Source of the DNA: Aquila chrysaetos chrysaetos
Lineage: Eukaryota; Chordata; Aves; Accipitriformes; Accipitridae
Direction: 5' to 3'
Assembly (NCBI RefSeq): GCF_900496995.4
Contig: NW_024470385.1
Location: forward strand, 1 to 64,000
DNA length: 64,000 bases
Position numbers and translations under genes: made by a program. Under the pieces are notes generated by a model. It ran no database searches. It was not told the origin of the DNA and worked only from the letters and a program-made list of their open reading frames with translations. Of this stretch, positions 30,148 to 45,100 are shown in pieces. Positions within the stretch are counted from its first letter, which is position 1, and each line of letters begins with the position of its first letter.

Positions 30148-33100
30148 TTGCAGCTGAATAACTGGACATCTAATACCCATGTTCAGAAGCCATGAATTCC
30201 AGAAAATTACTCTCAGAAACGCAGAGAACATTTCCTGCTGCTAAAGTACACTGCCAGCAGCCATCACGGATTCTCATTGTGGATGCCACATCAGCTTCCT
30301 GGACCAACACTTGCTCTGTACTCTCTGAAGCTCTGGAAAACACGCTCTGTTTGGCATGCAGTTTGACAGGCCCCTGCCGTGTTCCCCTGCTGAGCCTTTA
30401 CGTGGTGCAGAACCAGCAGGAGTGCCTGCTTCCTTTTACGGTATGTGTGGAATCATGTCTCTTGGGATCTAACAGACATGAATGCAATACATCGTTTCAG
30501 TTCAGTAAATAAAGTTATGATTTACTACAAATGTGTATCTAAAAATTAATGAATCTCAAAGAGCATAGTTTCACAGACTTCATGGAAGAGGTGAATTTTA
30601 TGAAAGAATATTTAAAAGGAGGAGTGTCATATCTTTGATCTGTGAAGTTGCTCATGTGCATAAATAGGTTTTGTGCTGTTCCCTTCTAAAACATCTGTTG
30701 TACCTCTCCTTTCATATGCTACTTTCTGCACTGTCTATACTGCTTCTCTATCAAAATTATCAAACACAACTCTGCAGCTGTAATAATTTGGATGGTGAAG
30801 TGGTCTGTATACCTGTTGATTACACAAATATTACCACTTTGGGAGAGGTTCCAGACATTTAAGGGGAAAGGATCAGAATATAAAATATTTTTGCCAAATT
30901 TGAGAAATACCTGAAATCATAGAATCATTTAGGTTGGAAAAGACCCTTAAGATCATCGAGTCCAACCATAAACCTAACACTGCCAAGTCCACCACCGCTA
31001 AACCATGTCCTAAGTGCCACATCTAGACATCTTTTAAATATATAGATCTAAGTCAGTAAGAACAAGTATTTCACTCATCTAGGGATGCAGCAGAATAAAT
31101 ATAGATGGAGAATGACTAGCAGCTCTACAATAAAAGTTTGGGATTACAAAGCATCATAAAGTTCACAAGAATCTATGAAGTCATACTATTATAAACAGTC
31201 ATACTGAGCACTCTCATTTATACCACATTAGTGTAAACACACAGTATATTAACCCTGCCACCTTATTCAGCAATGGTGAAAACATTCTGAAATGTTTTGT
31301 CAAGTTTTCACATCTCAGGAAAGATAGAGGCCAACTGGGAAAAGAAAAATCAGAGGTCAACAGTAATTTAGCAAATGTGATCCGCAAGAAGACTGTAGCT
31401 AATGGTGGTGTTTATTTTGTAGAATAGGTTATAGATAATGTGACAAGGATAACTAAGGGGATACCAAAGAAACATTTTCTGGAGATATTGTGAGATCACT
31501 CTGCTTAGGGGCTTTAAGAACAGACACTTTTCTTGCTTCCTAGGAATAATTTACATGTAATTCATCTTGGCATGTCACTGTAGGATGGACTAGGTAGTTG
31601 TTTCACAATGGGTTCCAGGCCTGTTTTCTGTGATTTTGCGTTATGGCCAAGTTAATTTGTAAGTGTCTGGGGCCAAATACCTGCTCTTGTATTCGCTAGG
31701 TATGTCCTGACACTGATCCAACATGTGCTGGCTGACAGCAACCTCAGATCTCATTTGTTAATCATGGGTCACCAGAGCACAACTGCACTTTGACACAATC
31801 CCTCTATTTGCCTCATCATATGAGTCTTCTGCTCATAATAGGGTGTCTTTTTTATTTAAACAACAATTCCTCATTTTGATAATCACAGTTTTTAAAGACA
31901 GAGAAACCCTTAGAACATTGTTTGGCTACTTTCATATTACAGGCTATTATATTTCACTAAAGTACCCATACATCATTAAAGCACTTCCTCCAGGAAGACA
32001 TCTAGTTTTGATCTGAAGGTATTACAAGATGGAGAATCAAGTACTTCAGTTGGTCATTTCTTCCAGTGGTTAATCATTGCCATTGTGAAACTTTCACCTG
32101 GTTTCTAATTTGCATTTATTGGCTTTAGCTTCCAGGGATTTGTTAATATAATTCCTCTTCTGACTAGATTGAATAACCTGCTTGTATTTTACACTTTCTT
32201 CCTCTAAATATAAGCAGGTCCCATCTTAATCTTCTAACTGGTAAATGAAAGAGAACAAAGTATAAGTCTAACTGCAAGGCATTTTTACAGGCCCTTAATA
32301 ACTTCCAAGCCCTTCTATGTATTCCCTCCTCTGGTTCTTTGGATGCTGCATTCCAATACCGGACTCAGCAATGCTGTACAGAGAGCTAAAAAATACCCCC
32401 TCCTCCCGTTTGCATGACTAGTAATGACATCAGCTTTTTTTGCCATAATATTGTGTTTCTCTGGGACTTGTCTAAGACAGCAAAGTTCAGACTCAAAGAC
32501 CCGGTTGATAGGCACAACTCTAGTGTGACCCCCCCACTCCCTTTCTCCCCAGCTTTGCTTGGATGTTCTGCCTAGTGAGCCATCTTTTTATTTTAGACAT
32601 CCGCTGTTGTACTGAAGGCTGTTTTTCAGGACTGTTCTTTCTCTGTTAGGAACAGTAAAGTATAGCAAGATGACTATCTTCTTCAGTGGACCTAATTTCA
32701 CTGATAATGATACCTGGTCCTCTGCAGCTTCCAGAATCAGGAGCAGTTCTACATCTCTATCTGATAAACATCTGCTCCGTTTCAGTCTTCTTCAGAAATA
32801 CTAGGGCTCCGTTGCTTTTTCTGTACTCCTGAATTTGTCCCTTTGTCTCAACAGGGCATGCTGTTTATCCCATTGACTTTCTGATCTAGCTAGAGAAAAA
32901 CTTACTTCTCAAAGAGGAACCAAGATAGAGCTATATTAAAGGTTGCTTATTAGACAATTCATATGAAGTCAGGAAAGCCCCAGAGCTGAAAATAGAGATT
33001 GGGAGAGTACATGGGGAAGTGTCATATATGGTTACCCTTTTCTTAGTCTTTCCTGAGCACTTGTTTATGGTCTCTTTTCCTACTGGTCTCCCCTATTGGC

Positions 33101-36100
33101 CTAACTCTAGCAAGTCCAAAGAGCTTCCCTGGAAAGGGCAGCGGGATGCCAAAGAAAAGGAAGAAAGTAAATAACCGTGGAGGACAATAGATGGTGACAA
33201 GAGGGGAAATGAGCATTAAAGCATCAAAAAATTTTAATGTGGGACTGAGTAAGGACTCCTCCAGCTGAGGGGCCCTGTTCCTACTGGTTTTCCCTTGGGA
33301 TGGGCAGCCACCCCCCCAACTACCAGACCCTCCCTGACAAAAAGGGCTGAAAAGAAACAAGAGAGAAAGATATTAATTACAGGGACTAGCAAATTAAGAA
33401 AGTGAAGTGGGTGAGGGTAGAACATGTGGAAGGAGCCAGATGGGGCCGTGAGCACAGTGCCTACTGCAGCTCATGGCCAGCTTTGATCTCTCATTTTGGT
33501 AGCTTTTCTCTGGAAGCAATGTAGTGTTGCAGATTAAAATGTTTTGCTGGCCACATAGTGTGAAGTTATGAATTGTTGGAGTTGTGCAATGAAGGAGCAG
33601 GGTCACATGTGAAGAGACATGTCAAGGCCTATGGCACTGGGCTAGGTATCAGTGCCCAGAACAGGGGTGCAGTCAGAAATAGTTAAACAACACAATTTGT
33701 GCTTAGAAGTTTAACTTATGTCCCAAGCACATTCCAGAGTTGAAACTGCAGCTTGTGTAGACTCACCTAAATTAACATTTAAAGTAGCTGTGCATATACA
33801 AGAGAAAATGCAACTCTGCTGGTGCCAGTTCCAAAGGACAGGTACTTAACTGGACTTCAGGCTGCCCTGCAGCCCTTGCTAAGCCCTGTTCTGCCACAGT
33901 TAGGAGCAATACTTGACCTGAGACAGCTGGTTTATGTCTGCGTGAGCTGCAACTGCCTCCTGGGATTGCAGGGCAGGCATCTGAACTGCAGGGAATTTTG
34001 CTGTAGCACTTTGAAGAGGCTCCTGGCTGCATCTGCTTGGTGCATTTATCGAAGATTGCTAACCTTACAGCAGAATTGATGTAATGGGCCAGACACTTCT
34101 TGCACTGTGGAGTACAAAATATGGTGTCTTTCCTTAAGACTGCTCTCTTCACCATTCTGAGGCGAGGTTTGAGCCATCCCAGCTTTCTTCCCCACCTTAT
34201 TTGCATAACCACCGGAGCTGTTTGTGAACACATTTCTGAGCCCCGTGTTCATAACTTGGTCACACTGAAAGACCATGCTGTAAACCATGGCTTCTCAGGA
34301 GTGGTTCAGTGAGTCAGAGCTCCAAGCATCTGAAGCAAAGGAGTCATATGTTCATCTGTTGCCTCTTCTGTGAGGAAGGTGACCTGTGGTAGCAGTGTCT
34401 TACATCACTTCAAACAGATTTGGTAGAATTCACTAATAATCTCTCCTGTGGCCAAAATTTGCCAGTTTACCTGATGGGTATGTCAAGTCCTTTGAGTTCT
34501 TGTTGAAGCTCAGGTGAGCTGACATCTGTGTGAAGACTAGCTGAGATGCTCCACACACCTTTGGATCCTGGCTGCTACCTAGCATTATCATGTCTATGCT
34601 AAGGAAAGGTCATGGCTGGGTAATAGATCCCAGGTAGCCTCAACTAATATTGCATGGAGAAGGAGTATGAGATGGGTCTACCATGATCCTGGCCAGCCTG
34701 GTTCATATTCAGACTGCCTTCTGTGGATTTAGGTGACCGCCATAAAGTGATACCAAGTTCAAGGAAGTGCTGAGCAACATATGTGATATAAGGGTTCAGC
34801 AGCCCTGGACTGCAGGTAATCTAAATCACCATAGCAAGCAGTGAGAATATGGCCCAATATCCTCCAATCCATGAGACTGACACAAAGCATCATAGTGGAG
34901 CATAAAGGGTTAATAATCTGTGCATTTATAGTGGTCATCTTGCCATAATGAGTCAGACCAGCTGACCTTGGGGCAGCCATTGTACAGTGGTAGCTGTTGC
35001 CTGAAGGAATAAAACATTTTTACAAATACCAGCTATAGAATAAATTTTCCTTTCAACACTTGCTCTGGTAGCTCACCTTTGAAGCAGGAGGGTCCACAGA
35101 CCTTCCGTCAGTTTGCTTTTTTGATAATCATTACTGTGGTGAATGTCCTAAAAGAACAGCATAAGAGCATAAGAAATGCCCTTCTGAGTCAGACCAATGG
35201 TCCACCAGCCCAGTCTCAAAAGGAAAAGCTATTTTGGGGGTGTGCCCCAGCCCAATCACATTCTGCAGTTCATTCTCCTCACAGAACTCCCCTAGTTCCA
35301 CAACTGTTGTATTAAGAATGATAGAGGATACATTTGAGGCTATTCCTCTTGGTATCTGCTTCAGGACCTGTTACCCATGAGTTTGTGGAACCCCTTTTTG
35401 AAGCTGTTGCCATAGTCTGACTCCAAACCCTCCTGAACACAGATTCCTGAAGTCCACAGCTTGATGAGTAAAGGAGTACGGATATGGCAGGGGTGACTAT
35501 GGCCTGAGGATATCACACCACCTCAGTGCTCCTATTTATATTCTGCCTCCATGTTATGCAGGGCCAGAGGAGGGGGGCATGCTGAACTACTACGTTTTGG
35601 CTAGCCACACACAACAGGTAGACAGCTGAAAACTTGAGGAGTGATCATGTATGTTGTTACCAGCATAGCAATCAGCTGGTTTTAATTCATATCACTGTTT
35701 ACTTTTTTATAGCTTGGCTCCCGCCCCCAGTCTTATCCTGATGCTGTGAATTCAAAAGCCTCCTTCCACATTTCTGTATCAGAAATAGTGCGGCCAGCAG
35801 GAGCAGGGAAGTGATCGTCCCCCTGTACTGGGCACTGGTGAGGCCGCACCTCGAGTACTGTGTTCAGTTTTGGGCCCCTCACTCCAGGAAAGACATTGAG
35901 CTGCTGGAGCGTGTTCAGAGAAGGGCAACCAAGCTGGTGAGGGGCCTGGAGCACAAGTCTTATGAGGAGTGGCTGAGGGAACTGGGGTTGTTTAGTCTGG
36001 AGAAAAGGAGGCTGAGAGGAGACCTTATCGCTCTTTACAACTACCTGAAAGGAGGTTGTAGTGAGCTGGGTGCTGGTCTCTTCTGTCAGGTGGCTGGTGA

Positions 36101-39100
36101 TAGGACGAGAGGAAATGGCCTCAAGTTGCGGCAAGGGAGGTTTAGGTTGGATATTAGGAATAATTTCTTTATTGAAAGGGTTGTCAGGCATTGGAACAGG
36201 CTGCCCAGGGAAGTGGTTGAGTCATCATCCCTGGAGATATTCAAAAAGCACATAGACAAGGCACTTCGGGACATGGTTTGGTGGGCATGGTTGATGGTTG
36301 GACTCAGTGATCTTAAAGGCCTTTTCCAACCTAAATGATTCTATGATTATGGAAGAATATTTCATATTATCAGTTTGACATTTCCAGTCTTTCAATTTCA
36401 TTGAATACTGTTTTGCAGCAAGTGAAAGAAAACTTTGCACGAATTCAAGCCTGCATTTCAGAGCTCCGTTCACTACCAAGAGAAGGCTGTTTCCCACAGG
36501 GGGGAAATGGAGCGGTACAAGCTGTGCAGGATGGATTGCAACAGTTCAAACAATACAGCAGACACACAGCAGCAGGAGGCTCAACAAATAGTTCTGTTGA
36601 GGTAAGAAAATGTTGGGAAGGTAGTGGGAACCATCTACCAGACTTGCCACTTGTTAGCACATTAAGATGATAGTCTGTTTGATATCTAAGATCCATAGGA
36701 GGGAAAGAATAATTAAGAAAATAAGCCCTCCAAAAAAACCCATGCAGCAATCTCTGAATGCTCACGGAAACTAGACAGATTCAGGTATGGAGACTGACTT
36801 TACAGTATAGAAAAGTGAGTTTGATTTCCAGGCATTTAAGATTGGATGTTTTTTCAGCTTTATTTTGATTACTTTCACAGCAGACCTATGTCAAAGGCAA
36901 AGACATTCACAGTACTCATGGACATGATTTTCCTTTCAGACTGCAGTTACCTTCTGCGGTTATAGTGTCTGGAACTTTCACTGATACAACAGGATGTTTG
37001 TACGAAGGTTCTCATTGTGCGTGAAAGCACATCCACAATTCATTGAAAGTGAACTACAGACAAAAGAAATGCATTTCATCTTGAGAGTAGTTGGTATAGT
37101 CGCAAAGGACAGGAAGAGCCTACAGAATGGTCTTTGTCTTGGCACAGTCCTCTTCAAATCAGTTTTCAGAGTAAAAAGAAGTAAAAGTAAAAAGGCATGG
37201 ACAAGAAAAAATAAGCCCTACTTTATAAAATTTTTGGAACTCACTAGTGCCATCTGCTTTCCAATGGGATGAATGTCAGGTTCTACCAATACAATTTCTT
37301 CCTTCTGTTTCAAGAGCTTCATGCCTTAATCAAGTGTCCTCATAAAATCAGTTGATTCCAGTATTTTGCAGTTAAGGTTTAACATAAGACTTAGCTGGAG
37401 CATTTGTTATTCATCAAAATTTAATGCTTTGTGTGTCATTTTGGTGCATCACTGCCTGATTGCCAAGCTGACATCTCAGGGGCCCTGTTACTGAGATACA
37501 GTAACCCCTGCTGCTGGCTGGAACAGCAAATTACAGACATATAATTACAGTCAGTAAACAACTGAGGAGTAAATAAATGGGAATAAGTAAGATCACTAGC
37601 TGTGAAATCCTGCAGCAGAGGGAAGATGCTGAGCAGAGGGAGCGTGCACAGAGGGGCAGGAGGAGAAGCGGCAGCCAGTGAGTGGCCAGACCTGTCCCTG
37701 AGGTGCACGGCTCCTCTCAGCAGAGGAAGTTGCTGTTTCTGTTTATGGAGCCTTCTTTTCTGAAAGAGGGGCTTTTTTTTTTTTTTTCTCCCCCCTTTTG
37801 CTGTTACCCTTCTAAAGCGACACGGGTTAAACCGAAAAGCTTTCCACGTGCTTCCATCCATGTAGACGAGACCACTCCGGAGCCGGAGGCAGGGCCGCGC
37901 CGCGGGCGAAGCCGGGAGGGCAGCAGCCGCAGCGGAGCCCGCGGCGGGCAGCCGGGCACACGGCGACGGCTCCGCAGGAAGAACAGGAGAGGACTGTGAC
38001 CAGCAGTAGGGCGAGGAAACATGGCGTGTCGGAGGCTGTTGCTGAAGTACGCTTACATGTGAGCTAGCAGAAGCGCAAGCGCTTTAAGGAGGCGTTACTG
38101 CTAGATTAGAAGTACAGTTTCTTTAGCATGAGGCCACGATGGCCGGTATTTATAGTACCAGAGCGCCACTGGCAATTTACTTGTGCAAATCGGATGTCTT
38201 TAGGTGACCGTGCCTTTTCCTAACCGTTAAGCCCCAAAGAGGCAAGAAGATTCCTAGCTGACTAGGAAGCATAGGAGGCAGACTTCATTATAACCTGCAA
38301 TCATTTAAACCCCAAATATTTGTTAAAAGTATTGAAAATGCTTACTCTTTTGAGATTCTGACTTCAGAGGGGAAAATCCAGCAGCATCAGCAAAGCTAAG
38401 TCTCAGCAGCAGCTACAGGGCAGGAAACATGGCCAGTCTGCAATACGATGAAAAGCATTTTTCAAGTCACCAGTAGCCCATTTTTTGTCAGATTAGGAAG
38501 CGTAGTAGCATTAAGGGATTATATCTAGAAACTGTGGTAATATGAAGGGAAGTCACAGTAGCTACCTCAGTTTTTGTATGTGGTAAAATATTTCTCCTAG
38601 TCTCTGACCAGCACATGCTAGTGTGACTCAGGTTGTGAAAAGGGTAGATTGGAAGTGATAGGCTACAGATGTAACTCAGCCATGGTTTTGAGGTACATCA
38701 GTGTAGCAAATACTCCATCTATAGCTCTGCAAAAGATAATTATATCTTTTAGACAACTCAGCTGTCCCCAACTCAAGAACAGTCCCTGTTAGCCATTTTC
38801 ATTAGTTCCTAAAAGGAGCCCATAATAATTTCTTCATTCCCAGTAACTCAGAGGCAAACACTAGGGCTAAGTTCAGTTGGAGAGGTATACTTTGTTAGGG
38901 AAATCAGGCTTGATCTGACATCTGCAAGGCTGCCACAGCTCCATGCTCCCAGGCCCAACCAGTTGTGAGGCTGAGCATGTATTCCCAGCAGGCACATGCA
39001 CACAGAGCGCATGGATATAACACATATACACATGCATGCTTGGTCACACCGATCACAGCCAGACACTCAGAGCACTCACACAAACACAGAGTGCACCAAT

Positions 39101-42100
39101 GGCCCTGGCCTGCTCCCCTCTCTGGCTGAGCAGGATGGAGATCCACTAGCAGGAATATATATATACGTATATACACACACACACACGCACATATCTATCT
39201 CCATATGTACCATGTGGATCCCTCCAGCACCTGGGCTCAGACACTCAGTCTGCCCAGTAGCTGCTCCTGGATCCCAGTCTCCCCAGTTGCTGGCATCTGG
39301 ACATACAAGCCCCCAGGGCTGCGGCCCCACTCCAGTTGCTGGTACAGATCATCATGTACACGCACACACACACCCCCCTGGCCAGGACTCCCCTCGTCCC
39401 TCCGATAGCCAGCTCCTCCGGTGGTCTCGCCCTTAGAGAACCCCTTGCTCCCAGGCCATTTCACCTATTCACCAGCTGGTCCATTTTGATCTTTGCTAAC
39501 GATCACATGCTCACTCGCACTTGCTCCAGCCACTGCACCACAGACACAGGGGCCTCCAACCTGTGGTGTGGCTCCTCACACACGTGCACAGAGAAGAGAG
39601 CCCTCACCCAGGACAGAGCTGGGGGGGGAATTGAAGAAGCAGATGGGACAGACTGTGGTGATCAGGGCAGGGCCTGGCCAGGCAAGCATACTGACCAGCA
39701 AACTGTTTACACGGGACCGGCTGTTTTCATCCCCTTACCCCTCTGTTTTCCCACACTCGTTCCTTCCCAAATCACCTAGCTCCATCCCTTTGCCCACTCT
39801 TGGTTCCTCGCCTGGACGTCCTGTAATAAGCCTTGTGCAACCTCAAGCTGCTCTTCCCCTGCGTCCATAATGTGTCCCACACCCCCAGGCAGCAACCCCC
39901 CCCCCAGTCAGCAAAGTGCTCCAGGTTTGACTCGTCTTCACGGGTTTCACACCTGGACAAGGGCTCTCTGGGGACAGCCCAGGCAGCAGCCCCCAGAGGG
40001 GTCCCTTCCTCCAAGCCCCTGATTTGGTTTCCTGATCTGACACTGTGCCCCTGTGCTCCTTTAGGCTTGGGGAAAACGGGCCTTTGATGGGCTGAGGGCA
40101 GTAGCCAGGACAGGGCATTATTTGGGCTCTTCTGCCTGTCACTGTGTCTCTCTTCTCCTTCCTGGGTGTGCAGATGAGCTTCCATCACATAACCTAAAGG
40201 ACTTTGTGAAATTAAGGTGTATTAGTGTAGGAAATACTATTATTTTTTTTTATACAGATATAGATAGAGTATCTGTAGATAGTTCTGCTCCCCACAGCTC
40301 AAGAACAGTTCTTGTTATCTACATTTGTCAGTTCATAAAGGAAATCATAATTACTACTTCATTTCCAATATCTCATAGATAAACACTAAGGATAGATCTG
40401 GGTAGAGAACGTATGGTCCCTGCCCTCTGCACCACCACCCCCCAAAAAAACCCCAAAAAAACACCAAACCCTAACCCTTGAACTGTCACTTCTGTGGGCA
40501 TTGTTTAATATCTTTGTAGTAGAACTCATTTGTGAAGGTCTACTGTTGTTTCCCCAAATGCTCCCTACAGGACATTTTTAGCAGCCTTACCTAAAATACA
40601 CCTTATCCTTTCTTTAGGGTTATTAAATAGTCATTTGGAGCAATGAGCAGATGTGCTGAGAAGAGTCATTACTTCACCATCACTAAATATCAGGCAAGGT
40701 CGGAACTCAAAACTTTATCACCCAACTACTCTTTCTGGGTAGAAGCTGGTGTCAAACATGCCTGATGTTTCTAGAAACTGTTGCTGATTGTCAATGATGA
40801 AGAAACCCTTTGCAGTCACTTACTTAGTATTACATCAAAACTGGGAGATGGGAATCACACCTACTGTTGCTCCCTTAAGAAACATCTTCAGAATAGACTA
40901 TCTACTTCTTTAAAAAAAAAAAAAAAAATCCCATTCAGCCTTCAAGTAAGGCGGCCAACTTTAGTCTACTTGAACTATAACTGATGCAGTAATGGGAAGT
41001 GGTTCTGTCCCTCAGAAAGTCTCAGGCAGAGTCCCTCCTATACACACAGACTGGCTGACTGTAAGTGCAAAGCACAGAATACAAGACAGTTGTGGAGTGT
41101 TCCATCTTCTTCCAGCAGTGGCACAAAACCTGTTGGTGTTCCTACAATGAACCTCTCAATCCATTTCATATTGGCTTAAATATAAGCCAAAGCTCAAAAA
41201 AAAAAAGCTTTTCAATCTGCTTTTGAATAGATATTTTAGCGAGATTTCTCTCCTCTCTCCATAGTGGGACCTGTGCTATTCAAACAGACCAGGTATTACC
41301 ACCTATCAAGAGAGGACAAGGGTAGAGGCAGCTCTTGCACACTCTGATTTGTGTTTCAGATCACAATTTTGACTAGCCAGTCCAGCAAAGAAATGGTAAA
41401 GCAGCTGGAAAAGAAGTTAAAAGATGTAGACCTTGTGAGTCTGCGAAGAATACAAGTAATTGAAATTTTGAAGAGAGACTTTCTGGAGCCTGAGGATGTA
41501 GAACAGCACGTGCCAGCAGAAGAGCCCAGCAGCAATGGTGAGCACAGGACAGACAGAATACTCAGGGAAGTTATGGCTTTGGACAGCAGGACAACCACTA
41601 GTTCTTGCTTTGGTCTGATACATGCCACTTTCCTTTGTGCCATTTAGTGTCACTCACGTAAGTGGAAACTGCTGTGCCTGGAGGAACAGCAAAAAGTTTG
41701 TACCACAGCACTTCTCTGGGGCTTTATCACATTTGGGCCAAATTAGCATGTAGGCTTTACTGCATCTCTTGGTATTACCTAAAATTGGCTTCATGTGCAA
41801 TACAGCTTTATTGAGGGATTAAAAAGAAAAATGCATAGAGTTTATGGGGTTAACACACTCTCAGACACACATATACTCATACTGCTGAACATCACCCTGG
41901 GCAATTGACTGGCTGATCAAAAGGTCCTTGGTGTGGGTAGAGGCAACCAGAATCCTTGAAGCGGGTAGTTGGGGCAAGAGAAAAGCAAGCAGAGAGGCAG
42001 AAGGGAGGAAGGGAAGGAGAAGCAGGCAGGCCATTTACAGTTTCAATGATCCTACAGAGATAATCCCCTCCTCCCCCTCACCAACTCAAGATCTTGTCCT

Positions 42101-45100
42101 TTTACAAGATGTTTGGTTTCTAGACAATTTTTAGCCTTTAGTCCTTTCCCCCAGACTACATATTGCACAATGCCAGGAAGAGTTTCTTTCCCAAACCAAG
42201 TCAGGTACTTACCCTGTTGATTAGCTGGTTTTTGCCACTGCTACCGCTCTTGCATAGCTGCTGCTTTTCTTTATGCTTAGGGCAGTTTTTCTTGAGCTCT
42301 TAAAGTTATATTTCTTCAGTAACCAGTAATTGCACCTCAATCAGTTCTTTGTAGCCCTGCAGCCTCTTGTTTTCCAATCCAGGTCTCCATTTCAGAGGCC
42401 TTTACTGCTGACACTTAAACTCCCCATCAACCAGACACACCTGGTACCAATCTCTGGTTCACACAGCAAGTTCTCACAAGTTGATAACGAGCTTAAAAAC
42501 CTGAGTCCTGATGCCTTGCAAAGTTGGTGTCAGATTTGTTACTAGTAATGACAATATTGTTTTTACTGAGTGACCCGCAACATTGGATGCTGTTGCCTTA
42601 CCTGTCTCTAGCTGTTCTTCTTTTCTGGTTGCAGTTGCAAATTTCTGGTCAATTGTCAGAGTAGGGGCTCCGAATGTTTAGGTAGATCGCAGATTCCCTT
42701 TTGCCCTGTCCCTCGTACACCTGGCCACATGCTTCATTAGTGAAAGAGTGAGTACACCCCAGACTCTGAATGTTATTTTTCCTGGCCCTATCTCTGAAGA
42801 ACTCTTCCCTTAATCTAACAGTTTTCAGCAGTGAGAATTTAAGCTATAGTAATGAGAAATTCAGAAGCAGAAATTCCTGTTAGCTCCTGTTTTGAACCTT
42901 TTTGTTTCAAAGCAAAAGGTGCTGAGCAGACTCTAAATAAACCAGCCAGATGGTGATCAAAAGTCCAGTACCACAGCAGTTCAGTGGTAGAAGCCTGTAC
43001 ATTGCAATGCTGCTATAACTGCAACTTTCATTTCTGTATTTCGTTTTACCTAACTTTTGAATCTGCTCATTTATTTCAGCTCTTTCTATAGGCTAATAAA
43101 ATGACTGCCAAATAGCAGGAGTTTACACTGGTTTTCCCCATCTGCAGCACAGCACTGACTAGGTGCATCTTGCTACAGATGATGGCTGCTCTCACTGCTG
43201 CTTCTGCATCCCACTAATCTGGTGGTAGACCAAATCAAACACTGAGTTGTGTAAACAAGCACTTAGAGGTATATCAGCCCTCTTACTACCCGTTAAAAGC
43301 TTCCTGCCCTGAAGGGGCAGTCTCCCTCAACGAGACATAGCTGGTTATTCTGGACTCTGCCTGTTTGAAAACAGAGTCCTCAGGGAGAGTGCTCATCTCT
43401 ACAGGTAAAACTGCTTGGCTGGAGAAAGGGAGCACCTTCTCTTTCTGACCACCACCATTACCACTAACGTTAATGGTGAGTCCTAAGGAAGAGGATCAAG
43501 GTTCTGTCACTCTGACATGACTTTAGAATTAATTTAACATGCCAAAACCACACCAAAACCAGAAGTTACAAAATTGTGGAAGGAGCTGTTGCTTACAGCT
43601 CCAAGGCTGAGGTATTCTTTAAAAGCACCAGAAAGAAATCACACTGCCTTCAAGACTAATCTATTACATCAAGAGACTCTGAAACCCCTTACCATATCCT
43701 GGATACTAGGGCAAGGCACCAGCAGAAACATGACCATATGGGAAGAGGGCAGTATTTTGGGTGGCTGCAAATGCTGGCTTCTCAAGTGAGGAGGATTATT
43801 GTCAGGACTTTGCATCAAGCTGGTGCTGCACAGAACCCTGCGAGAAAGCCTTGGAAAACTAGACACCACAGAACAGGAGATGGATGCTGTGTGCCTCTCA
43901 GTCACAAGACTGCTTTAGAGCATGCAAAACCCCACCATATTGTTTTTAAAAATGAAGTTGTGTAGCCCTTTCACCCAATAAATGGAATGAAAACATAAAT
44001 GGGGACACAAAGGCCACTGAAATTTCAGATGATGAAATTCTAATTTTCTGAGTCTTCTACTTACAAGAAGACTCAGATGATGTATTTGCTGCCTAAGAGG
44101 AGCACCGAGGAATGGACAGTCCAAATAATTTGAAAAAGGAGCCCAACTGATTTGTGAAGAGGTTTTTTAACCTGTTGGAGCTCCTTTCCTCTGTTTCTGG
44201 AAAAAAAAAATTGTATTAGAAAAAAATTACAGTAAATAACATTGAAGTTGCAAGATCTAGCATGCAGGAAGTGCAAGAATTAGTGCTATGTTCAACTGCA
44301 GCCCATCCCCCACTACAAAACAAATATTGTGATGTAGCACTTACTTAATTATGAGGTTCATCCCACCGTGGATATTTCTTCCATTAGTTTGTTTAATGGC
44401 TGTTTGAACCTACTTACACGTTTAATATCCAGAGCGTTGCTGTGATATTGCATCCCACATTTATATTTGTAGCACATCGAAAAATCATCTCTTTTTAAAT
44501 CCTCTGCCTGAGAAATTCATTTTGTGCTCTCTCCATCTCAGCTTATTGGAAACAAACAACAGTTTCCAATTTATTTTCTTCTGTTATTGTTTTATATAGC
44601 TCTACTACAGAGCTCAGAGATCTTAAAATGTTGTGAATCTGATTAGCCTGAAAAAATTTAACCTATTTGTAAGGCTTTGGTAAATTGCTCTCAAAATCTC
44701 TTCTGACATGCTCTAGGGCTTTAATGTTAGATTGCTAGAGTTTGAGCTCTCTTCTTGGTTGGCCTGATCATCCTCTTTTTGAAGTCTTAACAGTTAAGAG
44801 CCTCCATATGTACCAATGAGAGTGGAAATATTTTCTGACTGGGTTTCATGAAAAGTCTTTGTACCATTGTAGGCTTCTGTCTCTTTCTGCTGTTCCAGCT
44901 GCTGGACCTCATGTCTGCTTTCTAAGGATCAGTTAGCTGTGTCCTGCTAGCCAAACTTCCTCAAAGTTCTTTCATCTCACTGTTCCAAATTTTCAAAAGG
45001 CACAGTTTAAATCTGGTCCCCAAATCAGGAGGTTCTCCTGTCCAATGCATCTTTTGACCAGACCACACACTGATTTTTTTATTCAACCATTCTGGGTATT

